A stretch of DNA of 64,000 bases from Bacteroidales bacterium (GTDB lineage: Bacteria; Bacteroidota; Bacteroidia; Bacteroidales; Muribaculaceae). This document shows positions 45,298-54,700 of the stretch, one piece after another. The notes under the pieces were generated by a model. It had not been told where the DNA came from. It worked only from the letters and a program-made list of their open reading frames with translations, and searched no databases. The stretch covers positions 61,468-125,467 of the forward strand of contig DXYS01000086.1 of assembly GCA_019415705.1 (NCBI GenBank). Direction: 5' to 3'. Position 1 is the first letter of the stretch. Each line of letters starts with the position of its first letter. The translations under genes and the position numbers were made by a program.

Positions 45298-45786
45298 ATG
45301 AAGAAAACAATATTGATAACCGCCCTTTTTGCCGGACTGCTTGTAATATCCGCCGGATTTAACCGACAGGGGGTACGCACATCTTTGGGCAAACCGGCTC
45401 CCGATTTGGAGATTGACAGCATCGACAGCATTATCAACTCAAATCAAAACAAAGGCCACTACACACTTCTGACCTTCTGGTCAGCCACCGACGCCTCGTC
45501 GCGCCGGGCCGTGAATGAATACGACGCATGGCTACGCAATAACCGGAGCCCGTCACTCGACATCGTCTCGGTCAACTTGGACAACTCGTCAGGCTTGTTT
45601 AATGAAATTGTCAGGCGTGACAATCTTTCGGCTGACACACAATTCAATGTATCGGGCAATGAAGCCCGACGAATAAAAAACCGGTTTGAATTAGGTAACG
45701 CTTACGGAACAATGCTGATAAATCCCGAAGGAACAATCGTGGCCCACAATCCGCCGGCCGACAGCCTGAGCCGGCTTATTTCATGA
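45298..45786 (+). CDS. Thioredoxin-fold protein lacking the CxxC motif
   Basis: The ATG at 45298 gives a 162-residue protein with a signal peptide (MKKTILITALFAGLLVISAG). The fold is recognisable from LGKPAPDLEIDSID and YTLLTFWSATDASSRRAV, where a TlpA/ResA-type protein would read FWASWCxPCR: both cysteines are replaced (by Asp and Ser). SVNLDNSSGLFNEIV and YGTMLINPEGTIVAHN match the rest. Without the cysteines it cannot act as a thiol-disulfide oxidoreductase and may be a binding or structural protein. Its 3' end overlaps the convergent YitT gene by 11 bases. Confidence 0.8.
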   Translation: MKKTILITALFAGLLVISAGFNRQGVRTSLGKPAPDLEIDSIDSIINSNQNKGHYTLLTFWSATDASSRRAVNEYDAWLRNNRSPSLDIVSVNLDNSSGLFNEIVRRDNLSADTQFNVSGNEARRIKNRFELGNAYGTMLINPEGTIVAHNPPADSLSRLIS

Positions 45787-46720
45787 CCTCATCCTCGGCA
45801 GAAGCACGGGCCGCACGTCTGGCAGCCGTAGCGGCAGTGTCGTCAACTTTCATCTTGACCTTAACCTTGTCAAAGCCCTGACCGTAGACACCGTTGACAT
45901 TGGCTTGGGTGATAAAGGCATTGTCATCAATCGATTTGATTATGCGGAAGATTGCGACCGATTCGATTTTACGGCACATGACCAAAAGCACCTTTACCTC
46001 CTTTTTGCTGTACCAGCCGGTGCCGTCTATAACCGTGCAACCGCGGTTAGCCTCGTTGTTGATAGCCGTAGCAATCTCTTTCCAGCGCGGTGAAAAAATG
46101 GTAAACTGCACGGCCTGACGGTTGGTATTGATTACGAGGTCAGCTGTATACGAAACAAGAAACAGCACTACAAAACCGTAGACAATCTTATCAATCTGAT
46201 GGAACAGCAAAAAAGAAGACGATATAATGAACACGTCAGTGTAAAGCATCATGCGCCCGATAGTCACATTAGAATATCTGTTGACTATCGCGGCCACGAT
46301 ATCCGTGCCGCCCGAACTGCCGTTATGAATAAATGTAAGACCCAGACCGAAGCCGCCGATTATACCGCCGATTACAATATTCATAAACGGCTCGGGCGTG
46401 AAAGGCTGGGTAAACATCGGCTGGAATATGCCTATAAATATCGAAATCATCGTCGCACCGTATATCGTGCCGATGACAAACTTTTTACCCACAAACCGAT
46501 AGGCTATGATAAGCAGCGTAAGGTTGAGCGCATATTGAGTGACAGCCACCGGTATGCCGGTAGTGAAATATACAATCGAGCCTATGCCGGGCAGTCCGCC
46601 GATAATCACTTTCTCGGGCAGGATGAATGCAGTGAATCCAAATGCGAAAATGGCTACTCCGAGCGTGATAAAGATATAATCTTTTGTTGTGCGCCACAAC
46701 TGGTAGCGGGTACTTGACAT
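45776..46720 (-). CDS. YitT family membrane protein (DUF161 + DUF2179)
   Basis: I start at the ATG 46718-46720 (MSSTRYQLWRTTKDYIF), since the -7 box at 46750-46757 excludes the longer frame starting at 46792. The 314-residue protein has about six membrane helices in the first 215 residues, with the typical GLGLTFIHNGSSGGTDIVAA loop in parts (HNGSSGGTDI), and a soluble C-terminal DUF2179 domain. The function of this family is not established; transport is suspected. The C-terminus has an Ala/Asp-rich tail. Confidence 0.88.
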   Translation of the reverse strand: MSSTRYQLWRTTKDYIFITLGVAIFAFGFTAFILPEKVIIGGLPGIGSIVYFTTGIPVAVTQYALNLTLLIIAYRFVGKKFVIGTIYGATMISIFIGIFQPMFTQPFTPEPFMNIVIGGIIGGFGLGLTFIHNGSSGGTDIVAAIVNRYSNVTIGRMMLYTDVFIISSSFLLFHQIDKIVYGFVVLFLVSYTADLVINTNRQAVQFTIFSPRWKEIATAINNEANRGCTVIDGTGWYSKKEVKVLLVMCRKIESVAIFRIIKSIDDNAFITQANVNGVYGQGFDKVKVKMKVDDTAATAARRAARASAEDEVMK

Positions 46721-46749
46721 AATGACGGGTTTATAGGTTATATTCTCTG

Positions 46750-46757
46750 CAAATATA
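46750..46757 (-). promoter_or_regulatory. -7 box for the YitT gene
   Basis: TATATTTG on the minus strand is an exact -7 match, about 23 bases of leader before the chosen ATG. No clear -33. Confidence 0.5.
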
Positions 46758-46800
46758 CTACCTTTATATAAATTGCAGACCGCGATTGGCAAAAAAAATA

Positions 46801-46808
46801 TAACTTTG
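46801..46808 (+). promoter_or_regulatory. -7 box for the znuA-like gene
   Basis: TAACTTTG is an exact -7 match, 45 bases before the ATG at 46853. No clear -33 and no obvious Zur palindrome. Confidence 0.45.
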
Positions 46809-46852
46809 CATTATTAATATTTGCATACATCCAAACTTGCAGACATTGCTGA

Positions 46853-47767
46853 ATGATGGACACAAACAGAGCAATCAAAGTCTTTATATATATAGCTGTA
46901 TTTGCCGCATGTCATTTTTTGATGACCTCATGTGACAGCAACGCCCGCAAAGACTCCGCACCGCTTATCGCCGTAAGCATCGAGCCGATGCGCAACATTC
47001 TCGAACAAATCGCCGGAGACAGATACGATATCGTGACAGTCCTCGAACGTGGCGACAATCCCGAGACATTCGAGCCGTCGATGCAAAAGCGTGTCGCTGT
47101 TGACCGTTGCAAGGCATATTTTACTATCGGGGCATTTACTTTTGAAGATGCGTTCGGCGAGTCGTCAGACACTCTCAGAATATTCGACACGTCCGACGGC
47201 ATAAAACGCATCTATGGCACACACAATCACTCGCACCACGACAGACATAATCACTCCGGCGATAATAACGCATCATCGGAGGCTGCGGCAGACCCTCACG
47301 TATGGACTTCGCTTAAAAACGCAAGGATTATTGCTGCCAACATGGCTGATGCTTTAGCTGAGATCGATCCTGACAACGCCGCAACATACCGGAGCAACCT
47401 AAAGCATTATTATTATCACCTCGACTCGATTGACTCCGCCTTGACGCAACGCTTTGACAGTCTTGGCACCGAACGAGCCTTTGCCGTATGGCATCCGTCG
47501 CTGAGCTATTTTGCCCGCGATTACGGCCTGACTCAGATTTCAGTGGGGCAGGAGTCCAAAGAAGTGTCTCCGCTAAAGATGCGGGAGATTATCGACGACG
47601 CCGTGGCTGACAGCGTGCACGTATTTTTCTTTCAACGCGAATTTGACTCACGTCAGGCCCGGTCAATCTCAGAGCGCATAGGCTCACGACTTATTGAAAT
47701 TGACCCCCTTGCTTATGACTGGGAATCACAAATCAATCTCATAGCCGATGAAATCATGCAGCGATAA
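46853..47767 (+). CDS. znuA: Zinc ABC transporter substrate-binding lipoprotein (ZnuA-like)
   Basis: The 304-residue protein has a lipoprotein signal ending MTSC. A His-rich loop (THNHSHHDRHNHSG, residues ~121-137) is typical of zinc rather than manganese binders. Ligand segments are DPHVWTSLKN (His), FAVWHPSLSYFA (His) and LIEIDPLAYDW (Asp). The first ligand region reads GDNPETFEPSM, with Glu where the usual DPHxxEPS has His. It delivers Zn(II) to the ATPase-permease complex. The downstream ATPase gene overlaps its last 20 bases. Confidence 0.9.
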   Translation: MMDTNRAIKVFIYIAVFAACHFLMTSCDSNARKDSAPLIAVSIEPMRNILEQIAGDRYDIVTVLERGDNPETFEPSMQKRVAVDRCKAYFTIGAFTFEDAFGESSDTLRIFDTSDGIKRIYGTHNHSHHDRHNHSGDNNASSEAAADPHVWTSLKNARIIAANMADALAEIDPDNAATYRSNLKHYYYHLDSIDSALTQRFDSLGTERAFAVWHPSLSYFARDYGLTQISVGQESKEVSPLKMREIIDDAVADSVHVFFFQREFDSRQARSISERIGSRLIEIDPLAYDWESQINLIADEIMQR

Positions 47768-48473
47768 CAACACCACCGCTTGTCAGCACGCGCACGCATT
47801 GATTTCGCTTGTCGACGTGTCGATGGGCTGGGATATGCGTCAGGTGCTCACCGACGTCACACTTGATGTCAACAGCGGCGATTTCATGGCCATAACCGGT
47901 CCCAACGGCGGTGGCAAGACAACCCTGCTGCGCATCATGCTCAAGCTTCTTAAGCCGACCGCAGGACGAGTGATATACCATGACTGTGAGAGCCAAGGCT
48001 GCGACAGACCCCTGATAGGCTATCTACCTCAGAAAAACATGATTGACTCACATTTCCCCGTCTCGGTCAGCGAGGTGATTTCATCAGGATTGCTTGCAAC
48101 CAAAGGGCTGTCCAAAGCCGGACGTGATGCTCTTGTCGATGACACAATCAGACTTATCGGTCTTGAAGAACATATAAATCAGCCAATCGGTGCACTCTCA
48201 GGCGGCCAGCTGCAGCGCACCCTGCTCGGACGTGCCATAATATCACACCCGCGTATTCTCGTTTTAGACGAGCCGCTAAGCTATGTCGACAAAAGATTTG
48301 AGTCGCAATTCTATGACATTATCGCGCAGCTCGCACAGACAAGCACCATAGTCCTCGTATCACATGAAATGACTATGATTGCCGAGATGGCCAACCGTCA
48401 CATCATAGTCGACCACAGCATCCATGAGTGCGCCGCATCACATCACTACGCCCGTCGCAGCGAATGTGAATGA
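47748..48473 (+). CDS. znuC: Metal ABC transporter ATP-binding protein (ZnuC-like)
   Basis: The 241-residue ATPase has ITGPNGGGKTTLLRIM (Walker A), LSGGQLQRTLLGRAI (signature), ILVLDEPLSYVD (Walker B) and VLVSHEM (switch His). It resembles ZnuC/MntB-type metal importers. Its ATG overlaps znuA by 20 bases, so the two are translated together. The gene for the membrane permease, normally next, is missing; the following gene is an antiporter. The permease may be elsewhere in the genome. Alternative internal starts exist after the ATG, but the N-terminal Cys/His tail SDNNTTACQHAH is kept here. Confidence 0.9.
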   Translation: MKSCSDNNTTACQHAHALISLVDVSMGWDMRQVLTDVTLDVNSGDFMAITGPNGGGKTTLLRIMLKLLKPTAGRVIYHDCESQGCDRPLIGYLPQKNMIDSHFPVSVSEVISSGLLATKGLSKAGRDALVDDTIRLIGLEEHINQPIGALSGGQLQRTLLGRAIISHPRILVLDEPLSYVDKRFESQFYDIIAQLAQTSTIVLVSHEMTMIAEMANRHIIVDHSIHECAASHHYARRSECE

Positions 48474-48500
48474 TTTAACACCCCTGACAACACTCTCATT

Positions 48501-49988
48501 ATGGGAATAATCACCTCCGAGAACATCCTCCTTATAGGCTCCCTGCTGCTGATTGTCGGTGTCGTAATCGGCAAAATGAGCTATCGTTTCGGACTGCCGC
48601 TGCTGTTGGTTTTTCTGCTTGTCGGCATAGCCTTCGGAGTCGACGGTGTAGGCATACAGTTTGAAGACATGCACACCGCACAGTTTATCGGCATGATCGC
48701 CCTGTGCATAATACTTTTCTCGGGCGGCATGGGCACAAAAACAAGCGCCATACGCCCGGTCTTGATGTCCGGTCTTGTTTTGTCGACCGTCGGCGTGCTG
48801 CTGACAGCTGCCGTGACAGGCCTGTTTATATGGTGGCTTTCGGGCATGAGCTGGACCAATATACACTTCAGCCTGATCGCCTCTCTCTTGCTTGCCGCCA
48901 CTATGTCATCTACCGATTCGGCGTCTGTTTTCGGCATACTCGGCAGCCATAAAGTCAGATTAAGCAACAATCTGCGGCCCATTCTCGAGCTCGAAAGCGG
49001 CTCCAACGACCCGATGGCCTATATGCTGACCATACTGCTTATAGAGGCGATGACAAATATAGGCGACATTACCGCGGGCGAAATTGTTCTGCAACTCATT
49101 CTGCAGTTCGGCGTCGGCATTGCCGGCGGATATATCACCGGACGCTTTGCCGTGTGGCTCGTCAATGCCTATCTGAGATTAGGCGGACGCAAAGCCGACA
49201 GCGGAGGAGACAGCCAGCAGACATCGGCAATGCTGTCCATACTGATTCTCGGCATGGTCTTTCTGACCTTTGCTCTCACCACCGACCTCGCCGGCAACGG
49301 CTATCTGGCCGTTTATATCCTCGGCATTGTGCTCGGCAACGCAAAACTCCCGTGCCGCCGAGGCATCCTGAAATTTATGGACGGCATGACATGGCTCGCT
49401 CAGATTGTTGTCTTCCTGATGCTCGGTCTGCTTGTCAACCCGCATGAGATGTTAGATGTAGCAGCTGTCTCACTGCTTATCGGAATCTTCATGATTATCC
49501 TCGGACGCCCGCTCAGCGTCATGCTCTGCCTTTTGCCGTTCCGCCGTCTGCCCCTGCGCGCCAAGTCATTTGTCTCTTGGGTCGGACTGCGAGGTGCCGT
49601 GCCTATTATTTTCGCCACCTATCCTGTTGTGGCCGGCGTAGACGGAGCGTCTCAGATTTTCAACATAGTCTTCTTCGTGACACTCGTCTCACTGCTCGTG
49701 CAGGGCACGACAGTGCTGACAGCCGCGCGCAAGCTCGGATTGACAGAGGGCGCGCAAGACGATGACGACTTCGGCGTAGAACTCTCTGACAATTTGCCGA
49801 CAAGTCTGCAGACCATCACACTCGGAGATGAAGACATAGAGCATAGCCCGACCCTCAAGGACATGAAACTACCCGAGGGCACTCTCGTCATGATGATACG
49901 CCGACGCGGCCGCTATATTGTGCCTAACGGCACACGCCGCCTCCAGTCAGGCGATACGCTTCTTATCATCCGCGAGGAGGACGCCTGA
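48501..49988 (+). CDS. Potassium/proton antiporter, NhaP2/CvrA-like (CPA1) with RCK_C domain
   Basis: The 495-residue protein has about 12 membrane helices with the CPA core motifs (SSTDSASVFGILG and ELESGSNDPMAYML) and a soluble C-terminus that ends in a TrkA_C/RCK_C domain (GTLVMMIRRRGRYIVPNGTRRLQ in parts: LVMMIRRRGRYIVPNG). This form exchanges K+ or Na+ for H+ and is regulated by the C-terminal domain. It starts 27 bases after the ZnuC-like gene and its stop is 2 bases from the convergent NUDIX gene. Confidence 0.92.
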   Translation: MGIITSENILLIGSLLLIVGVVIGKMSYRFGLPLLLVFLLVGIAFGVDGVGIQFEDMHTAQFIGMIALCIILFSGGMGTKTSAIRPVLMSGLVLSTVGVLLTAAVTGLFIWWLSGMSWTNIHFSLIASLLLAATMSSTDSASVFGILGSHKVRLSNNLRPILELESGSNDPMAYMLTILLIEAMTNIGDITAGEIVLQLILQFGVGIAGGYITGRFAVWLVNAYLRLGGRKADSGGDSQQTSAMLSILILGMVFLTFALTTDLAGNGYLAVYILGIVLGNAKLPCRRGILKFMDGMTWLAQIVVFLMLGLLVNPHEMLDVAAVSLLIGIFMIILGRPLSVMLCLLPFRRLPLRAKSFVSWVGLRGAVPIIFATYPVVAGVDGASQIFNIVFFVTLVSLLVQGTTVLTAARKLGLTEGAQDDDDFGVELSDNLPTSLQTITLGDEDIEHSPTLKDMKLPEGTLVMMIRRRGRYIVPNGTRRLQSGDTLLIIREEDA

Positions 49989-49990
49989 AA

Positions 49991-50536
49991 TCAGCGTTTG
50001 ATATCCTTGTTGTAAAAGTATTTCCAGAGCGGGGCGGCCATCAGTGCCTGCTTGATTTCGTCGGCCTCAAGCATACGGCGCAGTTCTGCCTCGTCGACGA
50101 CCTTGACCTCGATGTCTTCGGTAGCGTCAAGATGCTGCTCGCCGACAAGTTCTACATCCTCGGCGATATAGCAGTAGGTAAGATTATTGGACGCACCGGG
50201 GTTGGCCGAAATGACCATATTGAGGCGCCAGCGGCCATTGCCGTAGCCGGTTTCTTCCATCAGCTCGCGCTGAGCGGCTGCCAAGGGCTCCTCTCCCTGT
50301 TCGACGACGCCGGCCACAAGTTCGGTGAAAATTTCTCCCAACCCGTGGCGATACTGTCTGACCATGACATAGCGTTTGTCCTTAGTCACGGCAAGCACAT
50401 TAATCCATGAGGGATATTCGAGCACATAGTACTCGTCATGTATGCGTCCGTCAGGCAGTTGCACACGGTCTTTCCTAACCGTCAGCCACGGACGGCGATG
50501 CAGATACTCACTATCGATAGTCTTCCACTTTTCCAT
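49991..50536 (-). CDS. NUDIX hydrolase (ADP-ribose pyrophosphatase type)
   Basis: The 181-residue protein has the Nudix box GVVEQGEEPLAAAQREL followed by MEETGYG, fitting GX5EX7REUXEEXGU. The N-terminal YRHGLGEIFTELVAG resembles ADP-ribose pyrophosphatases (NudF-like). It hydrolyses nucleoside-diphosphate sugars or related molecules; the exact substrate is not predictable. It is divergent from the small lipoprotein gene at 50665. Confidence 0.92.
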   Translation of the reverse strand: MEKWKTIDSEYLHRRPWLTVRKDRVQLPDGRIHDEYYVLEYPSWINVLAVTKDKRYVMVRQYRHGLGEIFTELVAGVVEQGEEPLAAAQRELMEETGYGNGRWRLNMVISANPGASNNLTYCYIAEDVELVGEQHLDATEDIEVKVVDEAELRRMLEADEIKQALMAAPLWKYFYNKDIKR

Positions 50537-50564
50537 ATCCGAATTTTGAGGTGTAAGCTTGACA

Positions 50565-50604
50565 CAAAGTTAGACATTCCGCTCAAATTTTTTGCTTAAC
50601 TTTG
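50565..50604. promoter_or_regulatory. Divergent -7 boxes, forming a 10-bp inverted repeat
   Basis: TAACTTTG occurs on the minus strand (50565-50572, for the NUDIX gene) and on the plus strand (50597-50604, for the lipoprotein gene). With neighbouring bases they form CACAAAGTTA / TAACTTTGTG, a perfect 10-bp inverted repeat. No good -33 element is seen for either. Confidence 0.5.
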
Positions 50605-50664
50605 TGCGATAAAATTTCTCGCGCTTAATCAGAAACCTATTTAACCAAAACTATATTTATATAT

Positions 50665-51045
50665 ATGAAAAAGCAGTTATTGTTTCCGCTTTTATTCATC
50701 TTCGGTCTGCTCTGTTTCGGCATAACATCCTGTGACGATGACGACGACCCCGAAACATTGGTCGGCGTGTGGCAGCTCGCCCTACCTGCTGACTATGACC
50801 TGATATGGTACTGTCAGTATGACCTGCAGCCTGACGGCACTTTCTTCGTTAAAGACTGGATGTCAGATGAGTACGAGCCCCTCAACTACGATGCCTATGG
50901 CCGCTGGATTATTTCGGGTTACACCATCACATTTTACTTTGCCAACGGCGACGCCGAGACATACGACTTCACATTCGAGGGCGACAGGCTTATAATCTAT
51001 GACTACGATGAGCCCGGTCCCAACGTCTTCATACGCGTCTACTAA
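50665..51045 (+). CDS. Small lipocalin-like lipoprotein
   Basis: The 126-residue protein has a lipoprotein signal with Cys after GITS, the acidic run DDDDDPE (surface export signal type), then LVGVWQLALPADYDLIWYC and GTFFVKDW, TITFYF, YDFTFEGDRLIIYD, the alternating strands of a lipocalin-like beta-barrel. Aromatic and acidic residues are frequent. Function unknown. A strong terminator follows 15 bases after the stop, so it is monocistronic. Confidence 0.8.
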   Translation: MKKQLLFPLLFIFGLLCFGITSCDDDDDPETLVGVWQLALPADYDLIWYCQYDLQPDGTFFVKDWMSDEYEPLNYDAYGRWIISGYTITFYFANGDAETYDFTFEGDRLIIYDYDEPGPNVFIRVY

Positions 51046-51060
51046 AGAACGTTAAAATGC

Positions 51061-51091
51061 ACGGCGTCCCGAAATGGACGCCGTTTTTTTT
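51061..51091 (+). terminator. Intrinsic terminator
   Basis: ACGGCGTCC / GGACGCCGT form a perfect 9-bp stem with a 6-base loop, followed by TTTTTTTT. Confidence 0.92.
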
Positions 51092-51102
51092 ACCTGTAAT
51101 TT

Positions 51103-51110
51103 TATCTTTG
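51103..51110 (+). promoter_or_regulatory. -7 box of the following gene
   Basis: TATCTTTG is an exact match, 27 bases before the ATG at 51137. The -33 position falls inside the preceding terminator stem and has no TTTG. Confidence 0.45.
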
Positions 51111-51136
51111 TGCAAAATTAAAGCACAAAGATTACT

Positions 51137-51709
51137 ATGAAACGAGCACACAAATCATCACAGAGAATTATCACCGCACGAATCCCCGTCGAACTACTCA
51201 GTCAGATTCTCGCCAATCCCGAAAACATCTCGCTCTGCCACGCACTTGTCGGCGCTATCATTAGCGCCGAGCGCATACGCAAACCCGAAGGCATCGCAGC
51301 CGAATTAGACGACGGCAATCTTCACCCCGTGTCATCTCCCGAGGCAGACTCGATGGCAGAGGACGCCCGACGTCGTGTAGAGCGGGCCAAAGAGCGCCGC
51401 GAACGTTGCCTGCAGAGAACTGAAAAACGTGTTGCCATCCTCCTGAAAGTCATGCGCGACAAAAAGCCGGTCGAGCTGTCGGCTCTATTCGGCTCGGGTC
51501 TGTTCACGCCCGAACAGGAACGCGCCATCGACGCAATCCTCAACCCGACTGTCCGGACAATCAGAAAACTGTCATTCGAACAACTCCGCGCCTATTTCAT
51601 GCCGCTTTTCGTCAGAGTGACCGACACTGACATCAATACACTCCCCGCCGTTGACCGCCGACATGCCGGCGTGCGTCCGCGCAACGGGGTAGAACGGATA
51701 AAAAACTAA
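51137..51709 (+). CDS. Hypothetical protein, charged, unknown function
   Basis: The 190-residue protein has no signal peptide and no family I recognise. It is very basic and charged (AEDARRRVERAKERRERCLQ forms a long amphipathic helix, about residues 72-105). Further helices (SALFGSGLFTPEQERAIDAI, IRKLSFEQLRAYFMPLF) follow. It is probably cytosolic and perhaps nucleic-acid associated by its charge, but this is only an impression. It has its own -7 box and a terminator after it. Confidence 0.7.
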   Translation: MKRAHKSSQRIITARIPVELLSQILANPENISLCHALVGAIISAERIRKPEGIAAELDDGNLHPVSSPEADSMAEDARRRVERAKERRERCLQRTEKRVAILLKVMRDKKPVELSALFGSGLFTPEQERAIDAILNPTVRTIRKLSFEQLRAYFMPLFVRVTDTDINTLPAVDRRHAGVRPRNGVERIKN

Positions 51710-51743
51710 AGGCCGCGCCTCGCTGATGCTTGGCGCAGCCTTT
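51708..51743. terminator. Bidirectional terminator between convergent genes
   Basis: A 12-position stem (AAAGGC-C-GCGCC with GGCGC-A-GCCTTT, one mismatch) has A runs before it (T run on the minus strand). A second small hairpin (CTGCCGT/ACGGCAG, 51752-51769) follows towards the large secreted protein gene. Confidence 0.75.
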
Positions 51744-51785
51744 ATGATGTTCTGCCGTGACAACGGCAGTCGATTCAATCAGTGA

Positions 51786-54700
51786 TTATTTCACTGCCAC
51801 TTTAACGATGTCTTTGCCGCATTTGACGACATATACACCACGCTGTGCAGCTATGATATTGTCTCCGGCAGTCGTAACGTCAGCAGCGACAACACGACCT
51901 GCCAAGTCGGCTATGGTGTATGCGACGCCTGCCTCATAGCCGGCAATCTTAATAGCACCGGCGATACCGCTGATGTCTGCCTTGGCAGCCTCGACGCCGT
52001 CAATTCCTGACTGTCCGTTTGCCCATACTACGTTCGAGCGGTCTGACTCTACGCTCTCGCCTTTGACTTTACCGTTAGACTTAACATAGTATCTTACGGG
52101 GACAGAGAAGTCAACATTTCGGTCGGTGTAATTAGTGTCAGTGATGCCGGCGGCGATAAGCTCGTCGTCGCGATAGAGATTATAGCTCTCTACAGCCACA
52201 CCGTCGACAGGATCGAATGTTACATCGTCAAGCATCAGGCCAAACTGCTCACTGCCGTCGTCGCCGACATGATGGAGAGCGAAGTAGCGTGCATCGGCAG
52301 GCAGAGTGAACTCATAGCGCTGCCAGCTGTTATCATCGGGACAGATATAGCCGCCGTCAAGCTGTGTGAAGTCGTCAGTATCATTACCTGTTGACGAATA
52401 TTTCACAAGCACTGTTTCGGGATACTGCCCGTCGAGGATATTCATCCAGAAGGCAATTTTTGTACCGCCTTTGACCTCGGGTGAGATCAGCCAGTCGTCA
52501 GTGACTCCGCTCGATGCCGACATGCCGAGCATATAGTGTTCGCCCGAGTGCGGCTGTATGTAAGGATTATCTGAAGCGGCCGACGAGAATACTTGGAATG
52601 CTTTTGCAAAGCCTTTGCCCTCGTAATTTACCTCTGTGATGCCCCAGACAGCGCTCTTGTCGAGGTCAAGGTTGCGCCATCCGCGCATCTCCTCGGCGCA
52701 AGCCCACGGCTCGAAAGCCTCAAAAGACTCGGTATATACGGGCTTGGTCCAGCTCAGAAGCACATCTTTGTTCGTGCCGTAGTTGACGGCAAGGTCATTG
52801 ACGACAGGCACGGGGGCATTCAGCAGGCTGATGTTTCGCTCAATCTCTGTAAGGGCGGCCGAAGGCTGGCCGAGAAGATTGAATCTCACGAGTGCATCAC
52901 CCTTATGGGCCGCTTTGACATCAAAGCTGAAATCAAGCACTGCCTTTTTACCTGCGCCGACTGTAGCCGGAGCGTTCTCGGCTTGCAGATCGGCGATGAT
53001 GCCGTTGTCACCGAGCACCTTGAATGTGTAGCCGGGAAGTGCCGCATCAGACGTGCCGGCGTTCTCTACTTCGACACTATATGTCAGCTTGTCACCGACG
53101 ACACCTCTTGTATTGCCTTTTATACCCGAGATTGTGAACATTTCATCGGGGTAGTCTGCGACAGAATATGAGTCGAGCAGCAGGGCCTGTGAGTAGCCCT
53201 TGAGGTTGACACGGATACAAATCTGCACCCAGCCTTTGTTCTGGAATGTTGCGGGCAGCGATACAAGTTTGTGCTCCCAGCCTTTGCCCGACTCGCGTGT
53301 GAACGTTGCGACCGGCTCCATCTCTATCGCGGGAGACGACGCAAACACAGTGACTGACTCGGGGAACTTATTGCCGAAGAATAGGCTCAGATCGACCTTT
53401 ACATTGTTGAGTCCGAGTGTTGAGAAACGGGGCAGCAGCAACTGTGACTCCGAATCAAATCTTGCATAAAGAGCTACTCCGCTCGTATTTGACGCTTCGT
53501 CATCGAGATCTGTCGGCTCACAGAATCCCCATTCGGCCTGCAGATACGAAAGATGGTCGATGCTCAGAGGCTCGTATGTGATGTTGACATTCTCGCCCTG
53601 TGTGGGGAAAGTCTCTTTCATCGGCAAGGTGAATAGTTTGCCGAGATGCACGCCGAAAGTAAACATCTCCTCGCAGCTTCCGACGACATTCTTTGCGGCT
53701 ACACCGAAGAGATACATATCCTGAGTGTCGGGCGCCGGACAGTCGAACTCCCATGTACGGGCCTTGCCGATTTCGGCGGCGACACGCCATTCATTGCCAA
53801 TCTTGCGATAAATCGTCACGTCGCATGCTGCGGGATCTACATACTCGTCTTTATCATTAAAGTCGTCGATGTCTATAGCGAGAGTGAGTTTCTGATTGTC
53901 ATCAGAGACTTTGGTCTCGACGATAGGAGTGGCCGGACGGTAAACACCCGTATAGACAGTCACCTCGGCGACAAGGCCTGTACCTGCGTCAGACGATGTC
54001 GTGACTCTGATTATGTTCTCGCCCTGAAGGGTGGGCACGTCAAGAGTAACCTTCTGTCCGGGAGTGCCGCTAATGGTTGCCTCGCCGGCCTCGGAAACGG
54101 CCTTGGTTGTAATCATAGTGCCGGCTGCGAGCTGTTTGCCCGAGATAGACAGAGACGGCATTGTGAATGTCAGTTTGGCTTTAAGTTCACCTCGTGATGC
54201 TGCCTCGGCCTCGAGATCGGTTACCGCTGCAGGGCTGTCAGCCGATGCGTTGGCAACCTCGACCTTGAAATTACGTGCATAGAGGCGGTAAGACTCGATC
54301 GGCGAGATATAGTGGATACCGATATACCATTCACCGGACTCAGGCACTTGGAAGAGTGTTTCCGAGAGCTCGAAATTAGGAGATTTGTGCACAGTCGCAG
54401 CTTCGCGGATGACAGTGGTGCGTGTGCCTGTCGGACGCTGCGCGATTACCACTTCATATGTTTCGTCAGCAGTGAAATAATGGTTTCCGGTCCAAACATC
54501 CATTGAGAAACGATAATGTGCGTCCTTGTCTGTGAAGTTGATAGCCGGCAGGAACAGCCATTCGTCGGAAGTGTCGCCTTTTGAGCTGGCTTTGGGTGCG
54601 AGACAGTAGAATCCGCCCGTACGTTCAGACTGGTCATCGTAGCGCCATCCGCGCAGGCTCTCTGTGTTTAGGGGGTCTTTGACGACAGTAAACATGGCTA

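Noticed and set aside
46853..46858. Choice between two adjacent ATG codons for znuA
   Set aside because: The codons are next to each other and the difference is one Met; the first is used without strong reason.
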